Source: CAZBBC01 sp964489835 (lineage in GTDB: Bacteria > Calditrichota > Calditrichia > JAJRVZ01). Taken from it: 17,137 bases of DNA. Positions 8,452 to 14,722 of this stretch are shown here, in pieces. Made by a program: the position numbers and the translations under genes. Each line of letters opens with the position of its first letter. Position 1 is the first letter of the stretch. Location: positions 1 to 17,137 of the forward strand of contig CAZBBC010000105.1 of the NCBI GenBank assembly GCA_964489835.1. Direction: 5' to 3'. A model generated the notes under the pieces. The model saw nothing but the letters and a program-made list of their open reading frames with translations. It did no database searches and had not been told where the DNA came from.

Positions 8452-9594
8452 ATGATAAAGAAAAATATACAAAATTTACTGATAGTGATTTCTCTGGTTT
8501 CATTTGGCTGCAGCCGTTTTCATATTGCAGATTTTCCTGATGGGCAAAGGGCGGATGTTGACCGACGCTTAACATTACAAATGAATTACTGTCGTAATAC
8601 AGTCAGTGATACAGAATTACACCCGCCACTCCAAGAAGAATGGGAGGAAGATTATATGTCTCTTCCAAATAACGGATTTATCAGCGTGGACGACTGGTTG
8701 ATTTTTGCCACATATAATGGTTATCTGGCAGCAGTAGATATAAGTAACGGAGAATTGGTCGAAAAAATAAATGTGGGCGATGCCTGTGCCGTTCCGCCGA
8801 CCGTTTACCAAAATATTTTATATCAGACATGTGAGTCCGGCTCCTATGGACTGATAGCCTATAATATTACCGAGGGCCGCCTTCTTTGGCGCGTAAAAAA
8901 ACATTTATCCCGGTCATCTCCGGTGGTAGTTAATGAAAAAACACTTTTCCAAACATTGGATGGAGAGATCTTCTGTTTCAATTATCTCACCGGCGAGGAG
9001 ATCTGGCAAAAATCTCTGGCCACAGAAATAAGAAACTCTCCGGCTTTTATCGGGGACAAGATGATCACGGTCACCTTAAATGGTAAAATCTTAGCACTTG
9101 AATATACTTCCGGCGTCGTTCTATGGGAAAAAGAGTTAAATGAAGCGGTATTTGCCGATCCGGTCATTGAGGGGAAGCGGATATATATCTTCTCACATCG
9201 CGGCAGACTGTCTGTTTTGAATCTGGATAATGGAAAAATAGTGCATCAGGGTGATCTGCATGTTCAGTCCTATATTGGTCCGACCATTGATAATAAACAT
9301 ATATATGTGTGCCTCAGTGACGGCAGACTCATTGCAATGGATAAAATTACCTTTGAGGTCACCTGGAGCTTTAATGGTGACGGTCCCATATCCGGGTCAG
9401 CCCTGGTAACTGACTCTTATCTTTATTTTACTACACTTGGCCAAAAGTTTTATGTTCTTAATAAAAATGACGGACATCTTTTGCAAACAATCGATCTTCC
9501 GGGAAGAGCACGAACGACTCCCCTGATAAGCAGGGGTAAACTGATTCTTGGGTGTGAGGAAAAACAGGTGATTGCCTATGTTGAAAAACATTAA
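8452..9594 (+). CDS. BamB-like PQQ-propeller outer-membrane lipoprotein
   Basis: This 380-residue protein begins with a lipoprotein signal: basic N-terminus, hydrophobic core, then LVSFGC with the lipidated Cys at residue 20. The next residue is Ser, which favours outer-membrane sorting in many Gram-negatives. The remainder is a chain of about seven PQQ-type propeller blades with the recurring pattern of Gly-x-Leu-x-Ala-x-Asp, then Gly and Trp, for example GKILALEYTSGVVLWEKEL and GRLIAMDKITFEVTW. This resembles BamB (YfgL), the lipoprotein that assists BamA in folding outer-membrane proteins, but quinoprotein-like propellers have other roles, and none of the PQQ-enzyme catalytic context is evident. 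Its ATG starts on the base after the previous stop codon, so translation is probably coupled to the barrel protein. A structural or assembly partnership with that protein is inferred from context. Confidence 0.8.
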   Translation: MIKKNIQNLLIVISLVSFGCSRFHIADFPDGQRADVDRRLTLQMNYCRNTVSDTELHPPLQEEWEEDYMSLPNNGFISVDDWLIFATYNGYLAAVDISNGELVEKINVGDACAVPPTVYQNILYQTCESGSYGLIAYNITEGRLLWRVKKHLSRSSPVVVNEKTLFQTLDGEIFCFNYLTGEEIWQKSLATEIRNSPAFIGDKMITVTLNGKILALEYTSGVVLWEKELNEAVFADPVIEGKRIYIFSHRGRLSVLNLDNGKIVHQGDLHVQSYIGPTIDNKHIYVCLSDGRLIAMDKITFEVTWSFNGDGPISGSALVTDSYLYFTTLGQKFYVLNKNDGHLLQTIDLPGRARTTPLISRGKLILGCEEKQVIAYVEKH

Positions 9595-10351
9595 ATGCCT
9601 ATTTATCTTTATCTTTTTTAGCCTGTCAACTACCGTCACAGGAATGGAGAATACCGGTTATCTTTCCATTACTGTTCAGGATGGCATGTATATTTATATT
9701 GATACAACATTGGCTTCAAAACACTCGATATTAAATTTCGAAGTACCGGTAGGTTTTCATAAAATTCATGTTTACAATCCGCAGATACTTGATTGGTCAA
9801 ATAGAGGAATTATTAAAAACATAACCATTGAAAATGGTGAACGAATAAGCCTGGATTTCACAGAATCACAGAATATAAAGATATTAAGTCTGCCATTTGG
9901 CAGCAGGGTATTTGACGGTGATGATCTTCTCGGTAACACACCACTGACCTATAACCTGGATGTCATAGAAAGAAAATCTTTGAGAGTGGAAAAAAAAGGA
10001 TATAAGAATAGATCCATTAATGTATTTAAAGGTCATGATGAATACAAAATCTCTCTTGAGCCAATTGAGGCAGACAGACATCTGAAAGTCGCCAGGCTAC
10101 CGGATAACCACAATCACTTGAAATGGTATCGTGAAGGATTAATTGTAACATCTCTTCTTTCCAGCTGGGCATCTTTTTATTTTAAAGGTCGTGCCGATGA
10201 TGCTTATGATAAATATCAGAGAGCTTCTGATTCCCACAAAATTGAATTACTCTTCAATAAAACAAAAAGATACGACACCGTAGCAGAAATAGCGATCGCT
10301 ATTTCTGTAACCACACTGGGCACATATTTCTACCTACTTTTAACCGAATAA
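9578..10351 (+). CDS. PEGA-domain membrane protein
   Basis: I chose the ATG at 9578 (257 residues) over an in-frame TTG at 9572 because AGGTG at 9566-9570 is well spaced for it and it gives a cleaner signal sequence (MLKNIKCLFIFIFFSLSTTV). It overlaps the lipoprotein gene by 17 bases. Residues about 26-90 and 101-150 each resemble a PEGA domain, a β-rich surface or sugar-binding-like module; the second is clearer, with SLPFGSRVFDGDDLLGNTPL and KKGYKNRSINV. Two hydrophobic helices near 187-202 and 236-254 flank a charged segment with ADDAYDKYQRA, so the C-terminus is probably membrane-inserted. No catalytic motif is visible. PEGA proteins are common in envelope contexts without a defined reaction. 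As the last gene of the peptidase-barrel/BamB-like unit it is probably an accessory envelope factor; its function is unknown. Confidence 0.72.
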   Translation: MLKNIKCLFIFIFFSLSTTVTGMENTGYLSITVQDGMYIYIDTTLASKHSILNFEVPVGFHKIHVYNPQILDWSNRGIIKNITIENGERISLDFTESQNIKILSLPFGSRVFDGDDLLGNTPLTYNLDVIERKSLRVEKKGYKNRSINVFKGHDEYKISLEPIEADRHLKVARLPDNHNHLKWYREGLIVTSLLSSWASFYFKGRADDAYDKYQRASDSHKIELLFNKTKRYDTVAEIAIAISVTTLGTYFYLLLTE

Positions 10352-10492
10352 TTCCTGCACTAAAAAATATCAGACAATTATTACATATATATGAAAGGTA
10401 AGATATAGCTGATTCTTTTTAAAACGATTTTTCCTGAGTATCTTGTTTAACTTGTCAGATGAAAAAACTCACATCAGGTGGAGCTAATATAC

Positions 10493-10573
10493 AATAGATT
10501 GCTTCACTATCGCTCGCAATTTCGGCCACAGTATCGTCATTGCAAGTCACCACACGTCGGGAAAGAAATCTTT
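10493..10573. repeat. Degenerate GTCATTGC...GCAATCT-type fold-back intergenic repeat
   Basis: The left arm contains AGATTGCTTC followed by CGCTCGCAAT; the right arm contains GTCATTGCAAG and then GAAAGAAATCT. Read as inverted copies, both match the motif GTCATTGCGAG followed by GAAGCAATCT, which I recall as a widespread dispersed intergenic repeat of many bacterial genomes. The right arm is decayed. Its copy number in this genome cannot be judged from one window. Confidence 0.5.
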
Positions 10574-10611
10574 ACAATTTTTATGGAGTTAAGGACATAC
10601 TCACCCCCCTA

Positions 10612-10851
10612 ATACAGGCTGTTGCAGATTAGTAAAATTATCCTGAACTGTCATCCCTGTCCCTTCCTGTCATTCCTGCGAAGGCAGGAATCCATAAGGG
10701 ATAAACTCCAGCAGGGATCCATGTTAACAAATCACCTAAGTGATTGATTTTTTATAGATTCCTCCCGCTCCATGAGCAGGACAGGAATGACAATCTGCGC
10801 GTTTAAAACCTCAGAATTGTTTAAAAGTGCCTAATCTGCAACAGGCTGAAT
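10612..10851. mobile_element. MITE-like fold-back element with ~21-bp imperfect terminal inverted repeats
   Basis: The ends 10612-10632 and 10831-10851 are inverted copies with about two mismatches and the shared core CTGTTGCAGATTAG. Inside, a second inverted pair (TGTCATTCCTG at 10668-10678 and CAGGAATGACA at 10782-10792) and a central perfect hairpin (AATCAC/GTGATT, 10730-10745) make the whole 240 bases one nested palindrome. The left half also carries the hairpin ATTCCTGC-GAAG-GCAGGAAT (10672-10691). AATA occurs at 10611-10614 and 10849-10852 and might be a short target duplication, although it overlaps the repeat ends. There is no coding capacity, so any mobility would need a transposase elsewhere. 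It could instead be a REP/BIME-type structured repeat. Confidence 0.6.
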
Positions 10852-10863
10852 AAAAGTGGTTAG

Positions 10864-10898
10864 TCCCGTAAGACGGGATTAGTCCCTTTTTTAAGGGA
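10864..10898. repeat. Tandem TCCC/GGGA hairpins
   Basis: Two perfect 6-bp hairpins lie side by side: TCCCGT-AAG-ACGGGA at 10864-10878 and TCCCTT-TTTT-AAGGGA at 10883-10898. Neither is followed by a proper U-tract on the plus strand. A related hairpin occurs at 12526-12542, so they may belong to a small dispersed palindrome family. They might also act as weak transcription-termination or RNA-stability elements. Confidence 0.45.
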
Positions 10899-11003
10899 GA
10901 CTTAATTGTCGCCATATGATAGATCTAAAATTCATGAATTAATCAGGTAAACAATCGTAATCTTTTATTTATACGCTTTTTTAAATTATTATTCATATTT
11001 AAT

Positions 11004-11032
11004 TTGTTCATCGACTATATATTTGCTAAATT
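11004..11032 (+). promoter_or_regulatory. Candidate promoter for the lysW operon
   Basis: TTGTTC (11004-11009) and TAAATT (11027-11032) are separated by 17 bases, a plausible -35/-10 pair. The overlapping TATATTTG (11018-11025) also resembles the Bacteroidetes -7 element TAnnTTTG, but a matching upstream box at the right distance is not evident. Either start would leave a leader of about 110 bases containing the terminator-like hairpin at 11085-11118. Confidence 0.35.
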
Positions 11033-11084
11033 TAGGGTGCTTTTTTGAATAATTGTCTGATTTCCTATTATTATATCGATTATG

Positions 11085-11118
11085 AACCTTTCATAACTTT
11101 ATCTGGAAGGTTTTTTTT
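11085..11118 (+). terminator. Intrinsic-terminator-like hairpin in the lysW leader
   Basis: AACCTT (11085-11090) pairs with AAGGTT (11107-11112). The stem extends inward by a U·G, a C-G and an A-U pair to nine base pairs around a ten-base loop, and eight T residues (11111-11118) follow. This is a textbook Rho-independent terminator pointing rightward, only 30 bases before the lysW ATG. It either ends upstream transcription or works as an attenuator of the lysine operon. Confidence 0.6.
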
Positions 11119-11148
11119 ATAAGTACTATAAAAGTTTAGGAGAAATCA

Positions 11149-11322
11149 ATGGAAAAAAATGCTGAATGTCCCGTGTGTGCTGCTGCAGTGGGATTAACTG
11201 AGGATACGGTCAAGGGCGAACTGATTACCTGCTCTGATTGCGGAGTAGAGCTGGAAGTCATCAGTCTCGATCCACCGCTACTGGCTGAAGCACCACAGGA
11301 AGAAGAAGACTGGGGAGAATAA
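11149..11322 (+). CDS. lysW: LysW amino-group carrier protein
   Basis: This 57-residue acidic protein starts at ATG 11149 with Shine-Dalgarno AGGAGA at 11138-11143. It has the zinc-ribbon pairs C7-x2-C10 and C28-x2-C31 and ends in the family signature EDWGE. In characterised Thermus and Sulfolobus systems the γ-carboxyl of the C-terminal Glu is ligated by LysX to the amino group of α-aminoadipate. LysW then carries the protected intermediate through the kinase, reductase and aminotransferase steps; its acidic surface docks onto basic patches of those enzymes. Length and both signatures match the family closely. It lies three bases before homocitrate synthase and heads the lysine cluster. The AAA/LysW route is known mostly from Thermus-Deinococcus and archaea. 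The call is secure despite the short length. Confidence 0.95.
   Translation: MEKNAECPVCAAAVGLTEDTVKGELITCSDCGVELEVISLDPPLLAEAPQEEEDWGE
11311..11317 (+). promoter_or_regulatory. Ribosome binding site for homocitrate synthase inside lysW
   Basis: TGGGGAG here supplies the GGGGAG Shine-Dalgarno for the TTG start at 11326. The same bases encode the Trp-Gly-Glu end of the functionally fixed EDWGE tail of LysW, so protein and translation signals share these codons. An in-frame stop at 11320-11322 excludes any earlier start for the downstream gene. Confidence 0.65.
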
Positions 11323-11325
11323 AGT

Positions 11326-12480
11326 TTGGTAAAAATTCTGGATACTACTCTCCGTGAAGGGGAACAAACGCCCGGTGTTTATTTTGACGGACATATTAAA
11401 CTGGCGATTGCCGATTTTCTGGATGAAATAGGTATCGATATCATTGAGGCAGGCCATCCCATGGTTACAACGGAGATACATGAGGCTGTAAAACAAATCG
11501 CTAACCGGGGATTAAAAGCAGTTATCGGTGCACATTCCCGTTCACTGGAAAAAGATATCGATTTGGCTTTAGAATGTGGCGTCGGTTTTTTAGGTATCTT
11601 CTACTGTGTATCAGAGGAACGTCTGAATCATATATTTAAAAAAGAATTGAATACGGCGATCGACCTAATTGCCAGATCCATTGAATATGCAAAAAAAAAC
11701 AATCCGGATCTTATTATTCGTTATACCCCGGAAGACACCGTACGTTCAAAATTTGAAAATGTTCTCAGTGCAGCGGTTGCTGCTGTTGAGGCCGGTGCAG
11801 ATATTATAAGTATTGCCGATACGACCGGATTTTTAATTCCCGGCTCCAAGCATAATATGTATGATTATGTCACTCGATTAAAAGATAGTCTGAGCAATCA
11901 TTCCCTATCGCCGGCCATTGCCGTCCATTGCCACAATGATCGCGGTCTGGCTTTAGCAAACGCTTTGGATGGATATCGTGCCGGTGCTGAAATTATTGAC
12001 GCTTCTGTTCTTGGAATCGGTGAGCGTGCCGGTATTGTGGATCTCGCCCAGCTGATAACGACCCTTTTAACCGAGTATCATGAAAGTTCTAAATGGAATC
12101 CGAAAAAATTACCGGAATTGTATGATCTGGTGAGCCGCTATTCCCGTATGCCAATTCCAGCTAACTATCCAATCATTGGTGAAAATGCATTTACACACTG
12201 CGCTGGCGTACATACACATGCGGCCATAGAAAATCCTGCACATTACCAGAGCCTTGATCCTGTGATTGTCGGAAGACAGATGAAAGTTTCGCTGGATCAT
12301 ATGTCTGGGATCTCTTCACTTCAATGGGCACTGGAAAAATTAAATATAGATTTAGACAAGGAACACCTGCCGAAGATCCTTAACATAGTGAAATCCATCG
12401 GCCAAAAAGGGCGCACGGTTGATCTTGCCGAATTAAAGCATATCGTCGAATGGTGCCAAAAACACCCTGTCCCTAAATAA
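11326..12480 (+). CDS. lysS: Homocitrate synthase
   Basis: This 384-residue DRE-TIM metallolyase-family protein condenses acetyl-CoA with 2-oxoglutarate to homocitrate, the first step of the α-aminoadipate lysine pathway. The TIM barrel opens with LDTTLREGEQ, D6 being a metal ligand and R10-E11 catalytic. H201-C-H203-N204-D205 gives the other metal ligands, and GENAFTHCAGVHTHA (285-299) is the conserved C-terminal segment. H70 (GAHSRS) aligns by eye with Thermus homocitrate synthase H72, a substrate-recognition and lysine-feedback residue. The length and lack of the ~130-residue LeuA regulatory domain argue against 2-isopropylmalate synthase. A TTG start is required: the preceding in-frame codons include a stop, and the next Met would delete the active-site loop. 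The gene follows lysW by three bases and is probably translationally coupled. Citramalate-type relatives remain a minor alternative. Confidence 0.88.
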   Translation: MVKILDTTLREGEQTPGVYFDGHIKLAIADFLDEIGIDIIEAGHPMVTTEIHEAVKQIANRGLKAVIGAHSRSLEKDIDLALECGVGFLGIFYCVSEERLNHIFKKELNTAIDLIARSIEYAKKNNPDLIIRYTPEDTVRSKFENVLSAAVAAVEAGADIISIADTTGFLIPGSKHNMYDYVTRLKDSLSNHSLSPAIAVHCHNDRGLALANALDGYRAGAEIIDASVLGIGERAGIVDLAQLITTLLTEYHESSKWNPKKLPELYDLVSRYSRMPIPANYPIIGENAFTHCAGVHTHAAIENPAHYQSLDPVIVGRQMKVSLDHMSGISSLQWALEKLNIDLDKEHLPKILNIVKSIGQKGRTVDLAELKHIVEWCQKHPVPK

Positions 12481-12525
12481 AAACTCATTTACTAATCATA
12501 TGTTTCAATCTTATTAGTAGTGTTA

Positions 12526-12542
12526 TCCCGATTAAATCGGGA
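12526..12542. repeat. TCCCGAT-TAA-ATCGGGA hairpin after homocitrate synthase
   Basis: This is a perfect 7-bp stem with a TAA loop, 46 bases after the homocitrate synthase stop codon. It lacks a following T-run, so it is a weak terminator candidate. It resembles the hairpins at 10864-10898 and may be the same dispersed palindrome family or an RNA-processing site between the two halves of the lysine cluster. Confidence 0.5.
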
Positions 12543-12572
12543 CATAAAAGAATAAATAAAAGGACAATAAAA

Positions 12573-12729
12573 AAAAAACCACAGAGCCCCCAGAGAATCA
12601 CTCTGTGATCTTAAAAAAAATATTCATATAAAGATAGAATTGAGAAAATAATATCCTATACTATAGAACTGCCTCCTTAACTTGTGCGAGATCTATGATA
12701 TTGCTCAGTGTGCTCTGTGACTATTTTTT
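12573..12729. repeat. CCACAGAG-type inverted dispersed repeat between homocitrate synthase and lysX
   Basis: The left arm has an A-run, then CCACAGAGCCCCCAGAGA (from about 12579). The right arm, read in reverse, has an A-run, then CACAGAGCACACTGAG (12703-12720). This CACAGAG...CAGAGA motif resembles a dispersed intergenic repeat I recall from many bacterial genomes. A smaller hairpin (CACAGAG with CTCTGTG at 12601-12607) lies in the left arm. The repeat fills most of the 279-base gap that splits the lysine cluster. Confidence 0.45.
12640..12667 (+). promoter_or_regulatory. Candidate internal promoter before lysX
   Basis: TTGAGA (12640-12645) and TATAGA (12662-12667) are 16 bases apart, an acceptable -35/-10 pair lying between the two arms of the CACAGAG repeat. 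TATACT at 12657-12662 is a better -10 word but lacks a spaced -35. A promoter here would let lysX onward be expressed separately from lysW and homocitrate synthase. Confidence 0.3.
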
Positions 12730-12759
12730 ACACTACCATCTCATTGCAAAGGATCAAAA

Positions 12760-13608
12760 ATGAAAATTGGATTTTTACATTCATTGATAAGAAAAGAGGA
12801 GAAATTCCTGCTTGATGAATTAAAACAAAGAAAGAATATTGAAATCATCATGATAGATGACCGGGAATTGATTTTTAATCTGGATAAAAATAGATTCGAT
12901 ATTGATGTCTTATTAGAGCGTTCGATAAATCACTCACGTGCTTTACATTCTCTTATCCTGTTTGAGGCGATGGATATTAAATGTGTAAACAGAGCCAATG
13001 TCAGCTTAACATGCGGTGACAAACTCCTGACATCGAAAGCATTGAAAGCCTTCGGAGTTCCCCAACCACCGGTCAACATTGCTTTTACTGAAAATTCCGC
13101 ATTGAAGGCCATAGAAGAAATGGGGTATCCAGTGGTCATAAAACCTGCGGTTGGCTCCTGGGGAAGGCTCCTGGCAAAAATAAATGATCGTGAGGCTGCT
13201 GAGGCCCTGCTGGAACATAAAACGATTTTGGGCAGTTATCATCATTCTATTTTCTATATTCAAAAATACATAGAAAAAAAGGGTCGCGATATACGTTCAT
13301 TTGTGGTCGGTGATCAGTGTATTGCCGCTATTTACCGCAATTCCGAACACTGGATTACCAATACTGCACGTGGAGGTAGGGTCAGCAAATGTCCGCTTAC
13401 GGATGAAATCAGCAATATTTCTATGCAAGCAGCAAATGCAGTTGGCGGTGGTGTCGTCGCCATCGATATTTTTGAATCAAATGACGGCCTACTGGTTAAT
13501 GAAGTCAATTATACCATGGAATTTAAGAATAGTATCGACATTACTGGTGTAAATATTCCCGGGCTGATTATTGATTATGTTATCAGGGTTGCGCGGGGTG
13601 AGAGATAA
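12760..13608 (+). CDS. lysX: LysW-α-aminoadipate ligase (ATP-grasp)
   Basis: This 282-residue ATP-grasp ligase joins the amino group of α-aminoadipate to the γ-carboxyl of the LysW C-terminal Glu using ATP. The preATP-grasp N-terminus is followed by the ATP-binding region with VVIKPAVGSWGRLLAK (125-140), a segment very like Thermus LysX. IQKYIEKKGRDIR (167-179) follows, and NEVNYTMEFKNS (247-258) carries the magnesium-binding Glu/Asn residues. The loop NTARGG at 201-206 is the signature I associate with LysX rather than the glutamate-specific ArgX. Full-length similarity to the Thermus enzyme is obvious by eye. The start has AAAGGA at the right distance. The stop overlaps the lysY start by one base (TAATG), indicating coupled translation. 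Dual use for glutamate (ornithine synthesis), as in Thermococcus, cannot be excluded. Confidence 0.93.
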   Translation: MKIGFLHSLIRKEEKFLLDELKQRKNIEIIMIDDRELIFNLDKNRFDIDVLLERSINHSRALHSLILFEAMDIKCVNRANVSLTCGDKLLTSKALKAFGVPQPPVNIAFTENSALKAIEEMGYPVVIKPAVGSWGRLLAKINDREAAEALLEHKTILGSYHHSIFYIQKYIEKKGRDIRSFVVGDQCIAAIYRNSEHWITNTARGGRVSKCPLTDEISNISMQAANAVGGGVVAIDIFESNDGLLVNEVNYTMEFKNSIDITGVNIPGLIIDYVIRVARGER

Positions 13609-14654
13609 TGAGAAAAATAAAGGTGTCCATTGCAGGCGCATCCGGCTACACAGGAGGTGAATTAATACGACTTTTGCTTTTCCACCCAAATGTAGAAATT
13701 TTTCAGGTTACCTCGGAACGCTATTTTGGTAAATTTGTCCACAAGGTTCATCCAAATCTTCGAAAAAAAACAGCGCTCAAATTCTGCGGTCTCGATGACT
13801 TGGAAAAATGTGATTTACTTTTTCTTTGTCTGCCACATGGCGAGTCCATGCAGAAAATCGAAAATTACATTAAACTGGCCGGAAAAATTATTGATCTGAG
13901 CGCAGATTTCCGTTTGAATTCTGCTGCCATTTACCAAACCTGGTACAAAAAGCCGCATCCCAAAGCGGAAATCATGAAAAATTTCATTTACGGCATTCCT
14001 GAAATACACCGGGAAGAAATGCGAACCAGTCCATGGGTATCCAGCGCAGGATGTAACGCTACCGCTACGATTTTGGGACTATATCCGTTATTTAAAAATA
14101 ATCTGGTTGAGACTACACAGACCGTGGTAGAAGTTAAAGTGGGCTCCAGTGAAGGCGGTAACCGAAGCAGTGAGGCCTCCCATCATCCGGTGCGGAGCGG
14201 GTGTATTCGTTCCTTTTCTCCAACAGGCCATCGTCATAGCGCGGAGATTGAACAAGAACTGAACTTTGGGGAAAATGTAAAAATTCATTTCTCAGCTACT
14301 TCTGTGGAAATGGTTCGAGGCGTTTTAGCGACCAGTCATGTTTTTTTAAAGAAAAAAACGGAAGAAAAGGATATCTGGAAATTGTATCGGGAGGAATATG
14401 CTGAGGAACCGTTTATACGCATTGTTAAAGAACGGGACGGCAGTTATCGCTTTCCCGAACCAAAATTAATCGCAGGAACCAATTATTGCGATATTGGATT
14501 TGAATTGGATGAAAATTCGAATCGCTTGGTGGTAATCAGTGCAATTGACAATTTAATGAAAGGGTCCGCCGGACAGGCTGTTCAGGCATTAAATATAATG
14601 CATGGATTTGCGGAAACTACCGCCCTGGAGTTTCCGGGACTTCATCCTATTTAA
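13608..14654 (+). CDS. lysY: LysW-γ-α-aminoadipyl-phosphate reductase
   Basis: This 348-residue protein is a paralogue of ArgC (N-acetyl-γ-glutamyl-phosphate reductase). It uses NADPH to reduce the LysW-bound aminoadipyl phosphate to the semialdehyde. The Rossmann motif GASGYTGGELIRLL is at residues 10-23. The catalytic Cys is C149 in SSAGCNATATILGLYP; the GCNAT context, rather than the GCYPT typical of ArgC, fits the LysY subgroup. The candidate catalytic His lies in SPTGHRHSAEIEQEL (H208 or H210). The length is normal and no lesions are seen. The gene overlaps lysX by one base. Because LysW-pathway reductases can also serve arginine synthesis, specificity rests on the presence of homocitrate synthase and LysX in the same cluster. 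Confidence 0.92.
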   Translation: MRKIKVSIAGASGYTGGELIRLLLFHPNVEIFQVTSERYFGKFVHKVHPNLRKKTALKFCGLDDLEKCDLLFLCLPHGESMQKIENYIKLAGKIIDLSADFRLNSAAIYQTWYKKPHPKAEIMKNFIYGIPEIHREEMRTSPWVSSAGCNATATILGLYPLFKNNLVETTQTVVEVKVGSSEGGNRSSEASHHPVRSGCIRSFSPTGHRHSAEIEQELNFGENVKIHFSATSVEMVRGVLATSHVFLKKKTEEKDIWKLYREEYAEEPFIRIVKERDGSYRFPEPKLIAGTNYCDIGFELDENSNRLVVISAIDNLMKGSAGQAVQALNIMHGFAETTALEFPGLHPI

Positions 14655-14722
14655 TAGAGATCAAAAAGACATCGAGATAACATCTCATGGCATTTGAATA
14701 TAATTCGCAGATCTTATAAAAA

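Larger units (their letters stand above)
10352..11148. other. Gene-free, repeat-rich intergenic region
   Basis: These roughly 800 bases between the PEGA gene and lysW hold no convincing coding frame and no tRNA-like cloverleaf. The content is a degenerate fold-back repeat (10493-10573), a MITE-like element (10612-10851), two hairpins (10864-10898), a candidate promoter (11004-11032) and a terminator-like hairpin (11085-11118). No clear intrinsic terminator follows the PEGA gene directly. Confidence 0.7.

Noticed and set aside
9572..9577. TTG start giving two extra residues to the PEGA protein
   Set aside because: The ATG at 9578 has better Shine-Dalgarno spacing and gives a cleaner signal sequence.
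10612..10851. CRISPR array
   Set aside because: The repeats are inverted and nested, not regularly spaced direct repeats.
10860..11148. Lysine riboswitch or T-box upstream of lysW
   Set aside because: I could not find the conserved core or multi-helix arrangement; only a single terminator-like hairpin is evident.
11326..12480. 2-isopropylmalate synthase
   Set aside because: The protein is too short for the LeuA regulatory domain, and the lysW neighbour and H70 context favour homocitrate synthase.
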